A DNA stretch of 64,000 bases. It comes from Arthrobacter sp. GMC3 (GTDB taxonomy: Bacteria > Actinomycetota > Actinomycetes > Actinomycetales > Micrococcaceae). Positions 8,302 to 17,524 of this stretch are shown piece after piece. Within the stretch, counting starts at the first letter, position 1; the number at the start of each line of letters is the position of its first letter. Both the position numbers and the translations under genes were made by a program. The notes below the pieces were generated by a model. The model was not told where the DNA came from and did not search any database. It worked only from the letters and a program-made list of their open reading frames with translations. The stretch is from assembly GCF_002929305.1 (NCBI RefSeq), contig NZ_PJIO01000004.1, forward strand, positions 205,963-269,962. Reading direction: 5' to 3'.

Positions 8302-8947
8302 AGCGATCCAACCTCTTTTCCAGACGGGTCTGTGCCGTGGACAGCGCCAAGCAGATAACCCAGTAGATGAGCGCCGCTTCAAGGTAGAGAAGCATGAATT
8401 CCTGGCTGAAAGCCGCCACCTGCTGGGCTACCCGGAACATCTCCGTGACAAGGATCAAAGACGCCAGCGAGGTGTCTTTGACCAAGGAAATGAACGTGTT
8501 GGACAGCGGCGGCACCGACACCCGCGCCGCCTGCGGCAAGATGATGCGCAACAGCGTCTGATTGCGGGACATGCCGATCATGTGTCCGGCCTCCCACTGC
8601 CCTTGGGGGACCGAGAGGATGGCTGCGCGGATGACCTCGGCCGCGTACCCGCCCACGTTAAGTGAGAAGGCGATGATGGCGCTGGGCCAGGGATCGATCT
8701 TCACACCAATGGCCGGCAGCCCATAGAAGATCACGAACAGCTGCACCAACAGGGGGGTGCCGCGGATGATCGAAACATAGAACCGGCCGACGCCGTTCGC
8801 CAGCTTGTTGGCGCTGATTCGCATCATGGCGACCAGCAAGGCCAGCACCAAACCCAGGGCGAACGAGGCCAGTGCCAAGGGAATGGTGCCCTTGATGGCG
8901 CCGAGCAGCAGTGGGCCCAGGGAACTCCAAAACAGATTAAAGTCCAT
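8288..8947 (-). CDS. Polar amino acid/cystine ABC transporter permease
   Basis: 219 residues with about five membrane segments. It is a typical His/Glu/Gln/Arg/opine-family permease: the N-terminal segment [24 protein letters not shown], the [18 protein letters not shown] motif (here [21 protein letters not shown]), and the EAA coupling loop around [25 protein letters not shown]. It would form the membrane pore for the substrate-binding lipoprotein encoded 38 bp upstream. The 14-bp overlap with the ATPase gene indicates coupled translation. Confidence 0.92.
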   Translation of the reverse strand: MDFNLFWSSLGPLLLGAIKGTIPLALASFALGLVLALLVAMMRISANKLANGVGRFYVSIIRGTPLLVQLFVIFYGLPAIGVKIDPWPSAIIAFSLNVGGYAAEVIRAAILSVPQGQWEAGHMIGMSRNQTLLRIILPQAARVSVPPLSNTFISLVKDTSLASLILVTEMFRVAQQVAAFSQEFMLLYLEAALIYWVICLALSTAQTRLEKRLDRYVAH

Positions 8948-8985
8948 GGCTGAACCCTAGCCCCTGCTGCCCGCCATGCCGGAAA

Positions 8986-9795
8986 TTATTTGCTGACGTC
9001 TTGGCCAAAGTACTTTTCACTTATTGTCGCCAGGGTGCCGTCGGCCTTGAGTTCGGTCACTGCTTTGTCCACCGCTGCGGTCAATGCCGTGGAGCCCTTG
9101 CGGAAGGCAAAGGCGGACTCGGAGGAATCCTTGGTGGTGGCGGCGACCTTCAGCCCGGAGTTCGGGTTGCTGACCTGGTAGTCAAGGAAAGTGAGCTTGT
9201 CATTGACAATGGCGTCAACACGGCCATCCTTCAACAACGAAACGGACTGAGCCCACCCCTCCACCGACTGCACGTTGGCGCCGCTTTGCGTGGCCAGGGT
9301 GTACCAGTTGCTGGTCAGCGACTGCGCGGTGGTCTTGCCCTTCAAATCATCGAAGGACTTGATGTCATTGGTGCTGTCCTTGGTGATGATGACGCCCTGG
9401 GAGACCGTGTAGGGGGTGGAAAGATCGTACTTCTTTTGCCGCTCGGGGTTGATGGTGACCTGATTGGCGACGGCGTCGAAGCGTTTGGCTTCCAGGCCGG
9501 CAAAGATCGAATCAAATTGGGTTTCTTCGAACTTGGCCTTGACGCCTAGCTTTGCGGCAACCGCGGTGGCAACGTCGACGTCGTACCCCGTCAGATCGCC
9601 GGCCCCGTTGGCGTGGAAGCTAAACGGCTTGTAGGTGCCCTCTGTGGCGAACACGATCTGCCCTGCGCTCTTTACGGCGCTCAGGGAGGTGTCCGTGCCG
9701 GAGGAATCGCCGGCGCCGGACGTAGCGCCGCAAGCGGCAAGGGCGATCGACGCCGCCGCGAGCATGCCAACAAGTCCAAAAGTACGACGATTCAT
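8986..9795 (-). CDS. Amino acid (probably cystine) ABC transporter substrate-binding lipoprotein
   Basis: 269 residues. MNRRTFGLVGMLAAASIALAAC is a lipoprotein signal peptide ending in LAAC. The mature part is a solute-binding family 3 domain: FATEGTYKPFSFHANGAGDLTGYDVDVATAVA, then KFEETQFDSIFAGLEAKRFD. The TAQSLTSNW segment and the overall pattern resemble cystine-binding TcyA/TcyJ proteins, so cystine is the best guess, but another polar amino acid cannot be excluded. AAGGATC upstream of the ATG serves as ribosome site. The order binding protein-permease-ATPase is standard. Confidence 0.88.
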   Translation of the reverse strand: MNRRTFGLVGMLAAASIALAACGATSGAGDSSGTDTSLSAVKSAGQIVFATEGTYKPFSFHANGAGDLTGYDVDVATAVAAKLGVKAKFEETQFDSIFAGLEAKRFDAVANQVTINPERQKKYDLSTPYTVSQGVIITKDSTNDIKSFDDLKGKTTAQSLTSNWYTLATQSGANVQSVEGWAQSVSLLKDGRVDAIVNDKLTFLDYQVSNPNSGLKVAATTKDSSESAFAFRKGSTALTAAVDKAVTELKADGTLATISEKYFGQDVSK

Positions 9796-10111
9796 TTCAG
9801 CTGATCCTTATGTTGTGGAGGTTTTGTGATGCCCGCCTGATTGTGTGGGGTGGGGGCCGCCCATGGTTGGACGCTATCACTGTCAAACGCCAAAACAAGA
9901 GGCAATATTTCCCTTTGTTACGCAATTGTGAAGCGCGTGATTTGACTCACGCATTTAATCTGAGCTAGCCATCGCGTTCATGACGTGTTCAAGGTGGTGC
10001 TGGCTCCGGTGTCTGACCGTGCTGCAATGATGACGGAACGGGGAATTTTGCTAGGTGCTTTGGAGGTTTAAGCTGGTAGCTTGCCCGCACAACTATTGAA
10101 GGAACACACGC
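9796..10111 (+). other. Intergenic region between divergent transporter genes
   Basis: This 316-bp stretch separates the minus-strand amino acid importer from the plus-strand ABC exporter and should hold both promoters. I see no convincing open frame. An inverted repeat GCGTGA-TTTGAC-TCACGC lies at 9935-9952. AT content rises around 9890-9960, where promoter elements are most likely, but no consensus -35/-10 pair with correct spacing could be picked with confidence. Confidence 0.5.
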
Positions 10112-12019
10112 ATGAGTATGGAAGGCGCGGCATGGAGCTCACTTTGGAGCACCATGCGCTCAGACAAGGGCGACGGAGGCATCTCCAAAGACACGCTGCG
10201 GCGCACCATCCAGTTCGCCAAGCCGTACAGCCGCAAACTGCTTGTGTTCGTACTACTCTCGGTGGTATCCGCGGCACTGGCAGTTGCCACACCCGTATTG
10301 GCGGGGCAGGTGGTGGACGCGATCGTAGCCAAATCCGCCGTGGATGTGGTGGTGAAACTAGCCGGGCTCATTGCGCTGGTGGCGCTCCTGGATGCGGGAT
10401 TGTCCCTGGTGATCCGCTGGATCTCGGCCAACCTGGGTGAAGGGGTCATCCTTGACCTGCGCACTGCGGTGTTCGACCATGTCCAGCGCATGCCCATCGC
10501 GTTCTTCACCAGGACCCGCACCGGAGCCCTGGTTAGCCGCCTGAACAACGACGTCATTGGTGCCCAGCAGGCGTTCTCCGGCACGCTCTCCGGCATTGTC
10601 TCCAACTCGGTGCAACTGGTCCTGACGTTGATCGTCATGCTGAACACGTCGTGGCTGGTGACCGTGCTGGCCCTGGTGCTCCTGCCCATCTTCTTGATGC
10701 CGGCACGCCGCTTTGGCCGTCGCCTGGCGGGATTGCGCCGCGAGGCGGCCAATCTGAACGCCGACATGAGCACGCAGATGACCGAGCGCTTCTCCGCCCC
10801 CGGCGCCACGCTGGTGAAACTGTTTGGCCGCCCCGCGGAAGAATCACGCGAGTTCGCCGCTCGGGCCAGCAGGGTTCGTGACATCGGTGTGCGCACCGCC
10901 ATTATGCAGTTCGTCTTTTTCACCGCACTGATGCTGGTCTCCTCCCTGGCCCTCGCGCTGGTTTACGGGCTGGGCGGCGCGCTGGCCATTGGCGGGTCGC
11001 TCAACGCCGGCGACGTCGTTGTCCTGGCCCTGCTGCTGACCCGCCTCTACGCCCCACTGACCGCGCTGGCCAACGCCCGCGTAGACATTATGAGCGCCCT
11101 GGTCAGCTTCGACAGGGTGTTCGAAATTCTGGATCTGAAGCCGCTGATTGTCGAGAAGTCGACAGCGGTTTCGGTGCCGCCAGGTCCACTGGCGGTCGAG
11201 TTCTCCGACGTCCGTTTCGCCTACCCGTCAGCCGATAAGGTCTCCTTGGCGTCGCTGGAAGACGTAGCCGTGCTGGACACCCGCGGCGGGGAAGAGGTGC
11301 TTCACGGGATTTCGTTCAAGGCCGAGCCGGGCCAGACCATCGCCCTAGTTGGCTCCTCCGGTGCTGGCAAGTCCACCATTGCCCAACTGCTGTCCCGGCT
11401 GTACGACGTCGATTCCGGCAGTGTGCGCATTGGTGGGGTTGATGTGCGGGACCTGTCCTTCGACGGGCTGCGCGCAGGAGTGGGCATGGTCACTCAGGAC
11501 GGGCACCTGTTCCACGAATCGATCCGCTCCAATCTGCGCCTGGCCAAGCCCACCGCAACGGATGAGGAGATCTGGGACGTGCTTCAAAGAGCGCGCCTGG
11601 AGGACTTTGCCAAGGCCCTGCCGGACGGCCTGGACACCGTGGTGGGGGAGCGCGGCTACCGGCTGTCCGGCGGCGAACGCCAGCGCCTGACCATCGCGCG
11701 TCTGCTGCTAGTGCAGCCTGCCGTGGTCATCTTGGATGAGGCGACGGCGGCCCTTGACTCCACAAACGAGGCCGCGGTTCAGGCCGCCCTGGGTGAGGCG
11801 CTGGAAGGCCGCACGGCGCTGGTGGTTGCCCACAGGCTCTCCACCATTCGCACCGCGGACGTCATCCTGGTGGTGGAAGGCGGAAACATTGTGGAGCGCG
11901 GGACGCACGAGGATCTCATTGCCGCCTCCGGCCGCTACGCCGAGCTGCACGATACCCAGTTCGCACAGGCGGTGGCGGCGGTGACCGAGGCTGGAACCAG
12001 CGAGGCCGACCAGAGCTAG
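10112..12019 (+). CDS. ABC transporter, fused permease and ATP-binding domains (exporter type)
   Basis: 635 residues. An N-terminal six-helix exporter domain (first helix LLVFVLLSVVSAALAVATPVLAGQVVDAIV) is followed by a nucleotide-binding domain with Walker A GSSGAGKST, signature LSGGERQRL, Walker B VVILDEATAALDS and the switch histidine in VVAHRLSTIRTADVILV. The linker before Walker A is long (VRFAYPSADKVSLASLEDVAVLDTRGGEEVLHGISF). It probably acts as a homodimer exporting a drug or lipid-like substrate; the substrate cannot be read from sequence. GAAGGA lies 8-10 bp before the ATG. A terminator follows directly. Confidence 0.9.
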   Translation: MSMEGAAWSSLWSTMRSDKGDGGISKDTLRRTIQFAKPYSRKLLVFVLLSVVSAALAVATPVLAGQVVDAIVAKSAVDVVVKLAGLIALVALLDAGLSLVIRWISANLGEGVILDLRTAVFDHVQRMPIAFFTRTRTGALVSRLNNDVIGAQQAFSGTLSGIVSNSVQLVLTLIVMLNTSWLVTVLALVLLPIFLMPARRFGRRLAGLRREAANLNADMSTQMTERFSAPGATLVKLFGRPAEESREFAARASRVRDIGVRTAIMQFVFFTALMLVSSLALALVYGLGGALAIGGSLNAGDVVVLALLLTRLYAPLTALANARVDIMSALVSFDRVFEILDLKPLIVEKSTAVSVPPGPLAVEFSDVRFAYPSADKVSLASLEDVAVLDTRGGEEVLHGISFKAEPGQTIALVGSSGAGKSTIAQLLSRLYDVDSGSVRIGGVDVRDLSFDGLRAGVGMVTQDGHLFHESIRSNLRLAKPTATDEEIWDVLQRARLEDFAKALPDGLDTVVGERGYRLSGGERQRLTIARLLLVQPAVVILDEATAALDSTNEAAVQAALGEALEGRTALVVAHRLSTIRTADVILVVEGGNIVERGTHEDLIAASGRYAELHDTQFAQAVAAVTEAGTSEADQS

Positions 12020-12036
12020 CTTGTAACACCAGCTGC

Positions 12037-12114
12037 AAAGGGGCCCGCGGGTCCAAGTGTTCCTCACTCCTGTCCGGGCAGAGGAGCCCTTGGATGCGCG
12101 GGCCTTCTTTGTTT
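12037..12114 (+). terminator. Terminator after the ABC exporter gene
   Basis: AAGG..CCCGCG..TCCAAG (from 12037) pairs with CTTGGA..CGCGGGCCTT (to about 12106) and is followed by CTTTGTTT. The loop of about 30 bases is long for a terminator. It isolates the exporter from the TetR-MFS genes. Confidence 0.55.
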
Positions 12115-12133
12115 GGCGGACGTAATATTTCGG

Positions 12134-12150
12134 CGATACGCTACGAATCG
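12134..12150. promoter_or_regulatory. Candidate operator upstream of the TetR gene
   Basis: CGATACG-CTA-CGAATCG is an imperfect palindrome with 12 of 16 symmetric positions matched, about 37 bp before the GTG start of the TetR regulator. TetR proteins commonly bind such sites to repress their own gene. Not tested by alignment. Confidence 0.4.
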
Positions 12151-12186
12151 TTTCGGAATTATCGATTTCATGCCACACTTCACAGT

Positions 12187-12792
12187 GTGACCCAAGACAC
12201 CATTAAAGCCCCGGGTCGTCCCCAGGACGACGAACTCACGGAGAAGATCCTCTGTGAGACTGTGCGCGTACTCCAAGAGAGCGGCTACGCGGGTCTGCGC
12301 ATTGAGCAGGTGGCCGCTGCGATCGGATGTGGCAAAACCACCATTTACCGCCGGTGGCCCACCAAGGCCGAACTCACGGCGGCCGCAATCACCTTTCACG
12401 TCAAACTGGGGGAAATCCCGGACACCGGGAGCCTCGTTGAGGATCTCATCGAACTGGCGTGGCAAAACGCCGAAAATCATGTGCCCAAGCCTTGGGCAAA
12501 AGCCGCACCTCATGCCTTGTGGGCCGTCCTTGTTGTCCCGGAAGTACGGGAGATTTTTGGCCAAGGGTTCCTTGCCGACAGGCGAACGATGTGGCTGTTT
12601 GCGCTACAGCGCGGCATCGAGCAAAAACAGTTGTCTGTTGGCGCCGATCTCAACGCAATCATCGATCTTATTGCCGGATTCGCCACGCAGCGCACCCTCA
12701 TACTGAACGTCGCTATGCGCAAATCCGATTTCAAACCCATCGTGGAAGCGCTGGTCGCCAATCCGCCACTACAGGCCGACGCCGAACTGTAA
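12187..12792 (+). CDS. TetR/AcrR family transcriptional regulator
   Basis: 201 residues from the GTG at 12187; the open frame extends back to 12094, but that part has a non-coding look and contains the candidate operator. The N-terminal DNA-binding domain reads ELTEKILCETVRVLQESGYAGLRIEQVAAAIGCGKTTIYRRWPTKAELTAAAI, with the typical YRRWPTK end of the recognition helix. The C-terminal ligand-binding domain is variable. It precedes a (broken) MFS transporter and an M20 amidohydrolase in the same direction, 59 bp apart, and probably represses them and itself. Confidence 0.88.
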   Translation: MTQDTIKAPGRPQDDELTEKILCETVRVLQESGYAGLRIEQVAAAIGCGKTTIYRRWPTKAELTAAAITFHVKLGEIPDTGSLVEDLIELAWQNAENHVPKPWAKAAPHALWAVLVVPEVREIFGQGFLADRRTMWLFALQRGIEQKQLSVGADLNAIIDLIAGFATQRTLILNVAMRKSDFKPIVEALVANPPLQADAEL

Positions 12793-12851
12793 ACGGCGGG
12801 TTCGCTGGCACGTGCTTTCTTTCCTTATGAGTAGGTCTTCAGGAGAAAACC

Positions 12852-14307
12852 ATGTCCTCATCTAGTCCGAAGACGACGGGAGCCACCGGCGTTCCGCTCA
12901 AAGTGGCTGCCATCGTCGGATTCCTCGTCTTCGTAGAATTCACTAGTGGCTTCATTCAGGGCTTCTACATGCCCTATGTTTGGCTCCATCGCCAAACACT
13001 TCAACGTTTCAGACGCCGACATCACCTGGTTCAACACGCTCCAGACCCTGGCGGCCGGAGTATGTGTCCCCATTTTGGCAAAACTTGGTGACATCTTCGG
13101 GCACCGCCGTGTGCTGCGAATTTCAATCATCACGGTGCTTATTGGAGGACTCTTGGTGGCCTTGGCACCCTCCTTCGAGTGGGCCTTGCTGGGGCGGGTG
13201 TTGACAGGGCCACTGGCCGTCTGGCTGCCCCTGGAAATTGCGCTGGTCCACAACAAGATCACCGGCGACACGGCCCGCAAGTCGATCGGCCTGTTGGTTT
13301 CCGCGCTGACCATTGGTGCCGTCTTTGGAACACTTGCCTCGGGTCTGATAGCGAGCCTTGTTTCCAGCATGACCATCTTGTTGCTGGTCCCCGTGGCGAT
13401 CACGGTTCTCTGTGTGATCATCGTTTACACGAAGGTGCCCGAGTCCGATATTCGCACCAACCCCAAGATTGACTACATCGGCTTTGTGGGACTGGCGATC
13501 TTCATGATGGCACTGCTGTGGGGCCTGCGCTCCGCCCAAGGCACCGGCTTTGGCTCGGCCGCGGCCATCGTACCTTTAGTGATCGCCGCCGTCGTGCTGG
13601 TGGCCTGGGTTCTCTACGAACTCCGCGTAGACGTCCCGGCCATTCACGTCCGTTTGGTGACCTCAAGGGCGTTGTGGCCCGCCTATGCCACGTCGTTCTT
13701 GTTCGGCATGGTGCTCTTTGGCACGCAAACCATCACCACCACATTCTTAGCGGGCAACCCGGATTTGGTGGGCTACGGCTTTGCCTTCAAGCCGGGGACC
13801 ATCGCACTGTTTAGCGCGGGTTCGGCGCTCTTGGCAGCCGTGGGAGCCTCAACGTTCGCCTACCTTGCCAAGCCCCTGGGCATGCGCGGGGTCCTGGTGA
13901 CAGCAACACTTCTGGGAGTCGCTGCAAACCTCGTACTGATCTTTGGCCACGATTCTGTTGGATTGGTTGTTCTGAGCACCGTCTTGAGCGGTCTGAGCGG
14001 CGGATTCTTGCTGGGGGCACTGCCGGCCCTGGTCGCCGAGGTATCACCCAGTGATCAAACCGGCATCGCCACGGGTGTCTACAACTCACTCAAGACCCTG
14101 GGTGGCTCCGCCGCGGGGGCCATATTTGGTGTCATTCTGGCCAGCTTCGCCATTTCAGGCACAAAATCCTCCAGCTTGGGCGGTTACCAAACCATTTGGG
14201 CCATGTGCGCGGCGGCCTTCATCGTCTGCGTGTTCACCCTGATTTTCATGCCCAAGCCGCGTCACGACCTCAGCGAGTTGGTGGCGGAAGACGTTTCGGT
14301 CCCCTGA
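12852..14307 (+). pseudogene. MFS transporter gene split by a frameshift
   Basis: Two overlapping frames together encode one MFS transporter of about 485 residues. The first frame starts at the ATG at 12852, downstream of CAGGAG, and gives the N-terminal helix VPLKVAAIVGFLVFVEFTSGFIQGFYMP. The match then continues in the next frame from about 12976 as MFGSIAKHFNVSDADITWFNTLQTLAAGVCVPILAKLGDIFGHRR. The switch must lie at 12969-12978 in GCCCTATGTT; dropping one base there restores a continuous family pattern. The second frame alone would begin at a GTG (12946) or ATG (12976) with no ribosome site and would lack helix 1. Either a true inactivating mutation or a sequencing error. The second frame otherwise holds about 11 helices with no further break. 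Confidence 0.8.
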
Positions 14308-14343
14308 ACCTTGTTTTGATCACTCCTTGAAAGGAAAAGTTAG

Positions 14344-15534
14344 ATGTCATTCGTAGAAGCAGGGGCAGCACTGCTGCCCGATCTTGTAGCCCTCCGCCGT
14401 CAACTCCACGCAGAACCAGAAGTGGGGCTTGAACTGCCCAAAACGCAAGCCCGCATCTTGGAAGCCTTGGAAGGTCTGGGCCTGGAAATAACGCTCGGAA
14501 CCAAGACCACCTCGGTGGTGGCCGTGCTGCGTGGCGCACAGCCAGGCCCCACGGTCTTGTTGCGAGGCGACATGGATGCCCTGCCCGTGAAAGAACTGAC
14601 GGGTCTGGAGTACGCCTCTACCAACGGAAACATGCACGCCTGCGGCCATGACCTGCACGTCTCAGGACTGGTCGGTGCCGCACAACTGCTCACCGCGCGT
14701 CGTGAGGAATTGCACGGCAACGTCATCTTCATGTTCCAGCCCGGCGAAGAAGGCCACAACGGCGCTGGAGTCATGCTGGAGGAGGGACTATTGGATGCCA
14801 CTGGCCAGAAGCCTGTGGCCGCCTACGCCATCCATGTTGGCCCCGGACCCAAGGGAACTTTCATGACCAAACCCGGCCCTATGCTGGCCGGTTCCAACGA
14901 GTTGCGCGTTACCGTCAACGGACTTGGTGGGCACGGTTCCCAGCCACACCTGACCAAGGATCCGGTGCCGGCACTGGTGGAGATTGCCTCGGCCCTGCAG
15001 GTTATGGCCACCCGCAGGTTCAACGTCTTTGACCCGATCATCTTGACGGTGACACAGTTGCAAGCTGGCGAAGCCATCAATGTCATCCCGGACCGGGCCA
15101 CCCTGGGAGCCACGGTGCGCACCCTGTCCAAGGAATCCACGGACAAGCTCGCCATCGAAACTAAGAAGCTGGCTGATGGTATCGCCGCGGCTCACGGTTG
15201 CACGGCCGACGTCGAATTTGTGGTGAGCTACCCGGTGACCCATAACGATCCCGACTCCGCCGCCAGCACCTTGGAGGTGCTCCGCGAACAGTTCGGGGCC
15301 GAACGCGTCCTACAGATGCCCACCCCCATGATGGGCTCGGAGGACTTCTCCCTCGTGCTGGAGCAAGTCCCCGGAACGTTCATGTCCCTGGGTTGCACGC
15401 CTGACGGGGTGGATTTGGCTACGGCCGAGTTCAACCATTCCCCGCGGGTGCTCTTTGACGACGGCGTTCTGGGCGATCAGGCGGCGGCCCTGGCCCAGCT
15501 GGCCTACAGCCACATCGGTGCGCCGGTCAGCTAG
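14344..15534 (+). CDS. M20 family amidohydrolase (N-acyl amino acid/hippurate hydrolase type)
   Basis: 396 residues. Metal-dependent hydrolase of N-acylated amino acids. Visible metal-site motifs are DMDALPV, HACGHDLH, FQPGEEGHNGAG, AIHVGPGP and GSEDFSLVLEQVPG near the end, in the order expected for the M20D subfamily. A dimerisation domain lies between (VNGLGGHGSQPHLTKDPVPALVEIASALQ). AAAGGA precedes the ATG. The gene lies 36 bp after the frameshifted MFS transporter, so uptake or export of an acylated amino acid with hydrolysis is a plausible pairing; the substrate is unknown. Confidence 0.9.
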   Translation: MSFVEAGAALLPDLVALRRQLHAEPEVGLELPKTQARILEALEGLGLEITLGTKTTSVVAVLRGAQPGPTVLLRGDMDALPVKELTGLEYASTNGNMHACGHDLHVSGLVGAAQLLTARREELHGNVIFMFQPGEEGHNGAGVMLEEGLLDATGQKPVAAYAIHVGPGPKGTFMTKPGPMLAGSNELRVTVNGLGGHGSQPHLTKDPVPALVEIASALQVMATRRFNVFDPIILTVTQLQAGEAINVIPDRATLGATVRTLSKESTDKLAIETKKLADGIAAAHGCTADVEFVVSYPVTHNDPDSAASTLEVLREQFGAERVLQMPTPMMGSEDFSLVLEQVPGTFMSLGCTPDGVDLATAEFNHSPRVLFDDGVLGDQAAALAQLAYSHIGAPVS

Positions 15535-15544
15535 TCGTCTTTGG

Positions 15545-15598
15545 CTAGGGGTGCCTGGCGGTTCGGAAGTGACCTGCCGGGCCGTCAGGTGCCCCTAG
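15545..15598. terminator. Hairpin between convergent genes
   Basis: CTAGGGGTGCCTGGCGG (15545-15561) pairs with CCGTCAGGTGCCCCTAG (15582-15598) with only wobble or single mismatches. It lies between the convergent amidohydrolase and NUDIX genes and lacks a strong T-run, so it may act as a bidirectional terminator or RNA stabiliser. Confidence 0.45.
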
Positions 15599-15621
15599 TG
15601 TGCGTTTCAACTCGTTCGCGT

Positions 15622-16035
15622 TCAGTCGCTCGCGTTGAGGCGGGGGAGGACAAACTCGGTCAGCAATGGTGCAAGATCGTCAAAATCGGTTGCACCGGCG
15701 ATGTCCATCCAGCGCAGCTCGGCAATTTCCGCCGTCGGACGTATTGCCAGGGGATCCCAGGTTCCGGGGGCCGTGAACACGGTGGCCTCGATGTCGGTGT
15801 TGGATTCATTGGCGGCGGTGCCGGTCCACACGCCCAATAGTTCAAGATCTGCGGGATCCACCCGGATGCCGACCTCTTCCACGAGCTCCCGGGCTCCAGC
15901 CTGGGCCGCACTTTCGCCGATCTCCGGTTTGCCGCCGGGGTGCATGAACTTGGTGGTGCCGGACTTACGGACGGTCAGCAGCCTTCCGGCGGGGTCGTAA
16001 ATGCAGACTGCGGACACTTTCAGCACGTTTTTCAC
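15622..16035 (-). CDS. NUDIX hydrolase
   Basis: About 137 residues from the GTG at 16035 (AGGA upstream); a further GTG at 16074 is possible and would add 13 residues. A complete Nudix box, GX5EX7REUXEEXGU, is present as GGKPEIGESAAQAGARELVEEVGI, split here as GKPEIGE and RELVEEVGI. It hydrolyses a nucleoside diphosphate-linked compound; which one cannot be told. The sequence KVSAVCIYDPAGRLLTVRKSGTTKFMHPGG is typical of the small actinobacterial housekeeping members. Confidence 0.85.
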   Translation of the reverse strand: MKNVLKVSAVCIYDPAGRLLTVRKSGTTKFMHPGGKPEIGESAAQAGARELVEEVGIRVDPADLELLGVWTGTAANESNTDIEATVFTAPGTWDPLAIRPTAEIAELRWMDIAGATDFDDLAPLLTEFVLPRLNASD

Positions 16036-16086
16036 GCCTTCGATCCTAGCGAACGCGGCGCTCCATCCCGTCACTCCCCGCTCGGC

Positions 16087-16422
16087 TCAGGCGGCCCGCG
16101 GGGCGAACATGATGATGCTGACACCTACCAGGGCCACGAGGGCGCCGATGATGTCCCAGCGGTCCGGGGCGAACTTGTCGAAGATCATGCCCCAAACCAG
16201 TGAACCGGCAATGAAAACTCCGCCATAGGCCGCCAGGACACGGCCAAAGTTGGCGTCCGGCTGCAGGGCGGCTATGAAGCCGTAGGCGCCCAGAGCAACC
16301 ACGCCCAGGACGGCCCACCACCAGGACTTGTCCTCGCGCACCGCCTGCCACACCAGCCATGCACCACCAATTTCGGCAATCGCGGCCAGGACGAACAGGA
16401 TGGCGGTTTTGGTGATGGTCAT
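16087..16422 (-). CDS. YnfA family (UPF0060) membrane protein
   Basis: 111 residues with four membrane segments. The pattern [72 protein letters not shown] is diagnostic of YnfA/UPF0060, a family distantly related to small multidrug resistance transporters. Function is not settled. It lies 3 bp after the RarD-like permease gene and is surely co-transcribed with it, so both may handle small-molecule efflux. Confidence 0.9.
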   Translation of the reverse strand: MTITKTAILFVLAAIAEIGGAWLVWQAVREDKSWWWAVLGVVALGAYGFIAALQPDANFGRVLAAYGGVFIAGSLVWGMIFDKFAPDRWDIIGALVALVGVSIIMFAPRAA

Positions 16423-16425
16423 GCC

Positions 16426-17319
16426 CTATTCTCCCAAGACCTTTGACGAGCTGCGCCCGTCGACAGCCAGGAAAACCAGGGCAAGAAGAATGGGAATGTA
16501 GGTCAGCAGAGCCGCCCACCCCAGTGCCTCGCCCAGCAACACTGAAACTCCCACGAGCAGAACCGGCTCCACATAGCTGAGTAGCCCAAATAGGGAGAGC
16601 GGGAGCCACTTGCTCGCCAGCAGGTACAGCACCATGGCGACACCGCCGAGAACGCCGATGGCGAAAACACCCCACTGGCCCTCGCCGGACCCGCCGCCAT
16701 GCACGCCGTGCGGGCCCGTCACGATCAAGAAGATACCCAGGGGAAGCATGGCCAGCAGTTCCGCCCCAAACGCGGCCAGGTTGTCGAAGCCGAGTTTGCG
16801 GCGCAACACAAAGTAGACGGGGTAGCCCAGACAGACCAGCAGGGTGGGCCAGGCCAGGCCGCCTGACGTTAGGGCCTGGTGAAGCACGCCCAGACTGGCG
16901 GCGGCCACCGCCAGTTTTCGCAAGGGACTGAGCCTATCCGCAAAGAACAACCGCCCGGCCACCACCATGGTGAGGGGGAGCAGGAAGTAGCCGAAGGACA
17001 CGGACAGGGCCATGCCGTTGCGCGGCGCCCACATGAAAAGCCACAATTGCACGCCCACCAGCGACGCGGCAAAGGCCCCGGGAAGCAACAAAGCCGGCCG
17101 ATTGCGAACCCTAGCGAAAATGGCGCGGACCTCCGCCCGCCCCCACGCAACCAACGGCACAATGCAGGCCAGAGTGAGAAGTGTGAGCACCACGCGCCAG
17201 CCGAATATTTCTTCCGGAGTCCACCCGGGCAGGGTTCCGGCAAGGAGGAAGATCGCCGCAAAGAGTGCCGATGCTGTGACGGACACCGCCGCCCCGCGCC
17301 CGGCATTGTGAGTGCTCAT
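16426..17319 (-). CDS. rarD: EamA family transporter, RarD type
   Basis: 297 residues with about ten membrane segments. The start TASALFAAIFLLAGTLPGWTPEEIFGWRVVLTLLTLACIV matches RarD proteins of the drug/metabolite transporter superfamily (chloramphenicol-sensitive protein). Later features are WAPRNGMALSVSFGYFLLPLTMVVAGRLFFADRLSPLRKLAVAAASLGV and LSYVEPVLLVGVSVLLGEAL. The transported compound is unknown. It is first in a two-gene unit with ynfA and is read toward it. Confidence 0.85.
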   Translation of the reverse strand: MSTHNAGRGAAVSVTASALFAAIFLLAGTLPGWTPEEIFGWRVVLTLLTLACIVPLVAWGRAEVRAIFARVRNRPALLLPGAFAASLVGVQLWLFMWAPRNGMALSVSFGYFLLPLTMVVAGRLFFADRLSPLRKLAVAAASLGVLHQALTSGGLAWPTLLVCLGYPVYFVLRRKLGFDNLAAFGAELLAMLPLGIFLIVTGPHGVHGGGSGEGQWGVFAIGVLGGVAMVLYLLASKWLPLSLFGLLSYVEPVLLVGVSVLLGEALGWAALLTYIPILLALVFLAVDGRSSSKVLGE

Positions 17320-17392
17320 ATGAAGGGCCTTCGCTAACGAGCAAAAAAGACGATGCCGGGGCCAAAAAGTGCGGCCACGGGGTGAAAAGGAG

Positions 17393-17464
17393 TGCCCCCG
17401 CCGGGGATCGAACCCGGATCTGCCCTTTAGGAGAGGGCTGTCTTATCCATTGGACTACAGAGGC
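17393..17464 (-). tRNA. tRNA-Arg(CCT)
   Basis: On the minus strand the cloverleaf folds fully. The acceptor GCCTCTG pairs with CGGGGGC, the T arm is CCGGG-TTCGATC-CCCGG, and the anticodon arm is GCCCT-CTCCTAA-AGGGC with anticodon CCT, reading AGG. The D stem is short (GTC/GAC). The discriminator is A and CCA is not encoded. AGG is a rare codon in high-GC actinobacteria. Confidence 0.93.
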
Positions 17465-17524
17465 GCGTCAACTAGCCTAGCGGAACAGTATCTGAGAAAA
17501 GAAACGCACCGCGGGCGCGAAGAT

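Noticed and set aside
9796..10111. Possible riboswitch upstream of the cystine-type importer
   Set aside because: I looked for S-box/SAM-type and T-box features and saw only a short hairpin (9935-9952) without the conserved segments.
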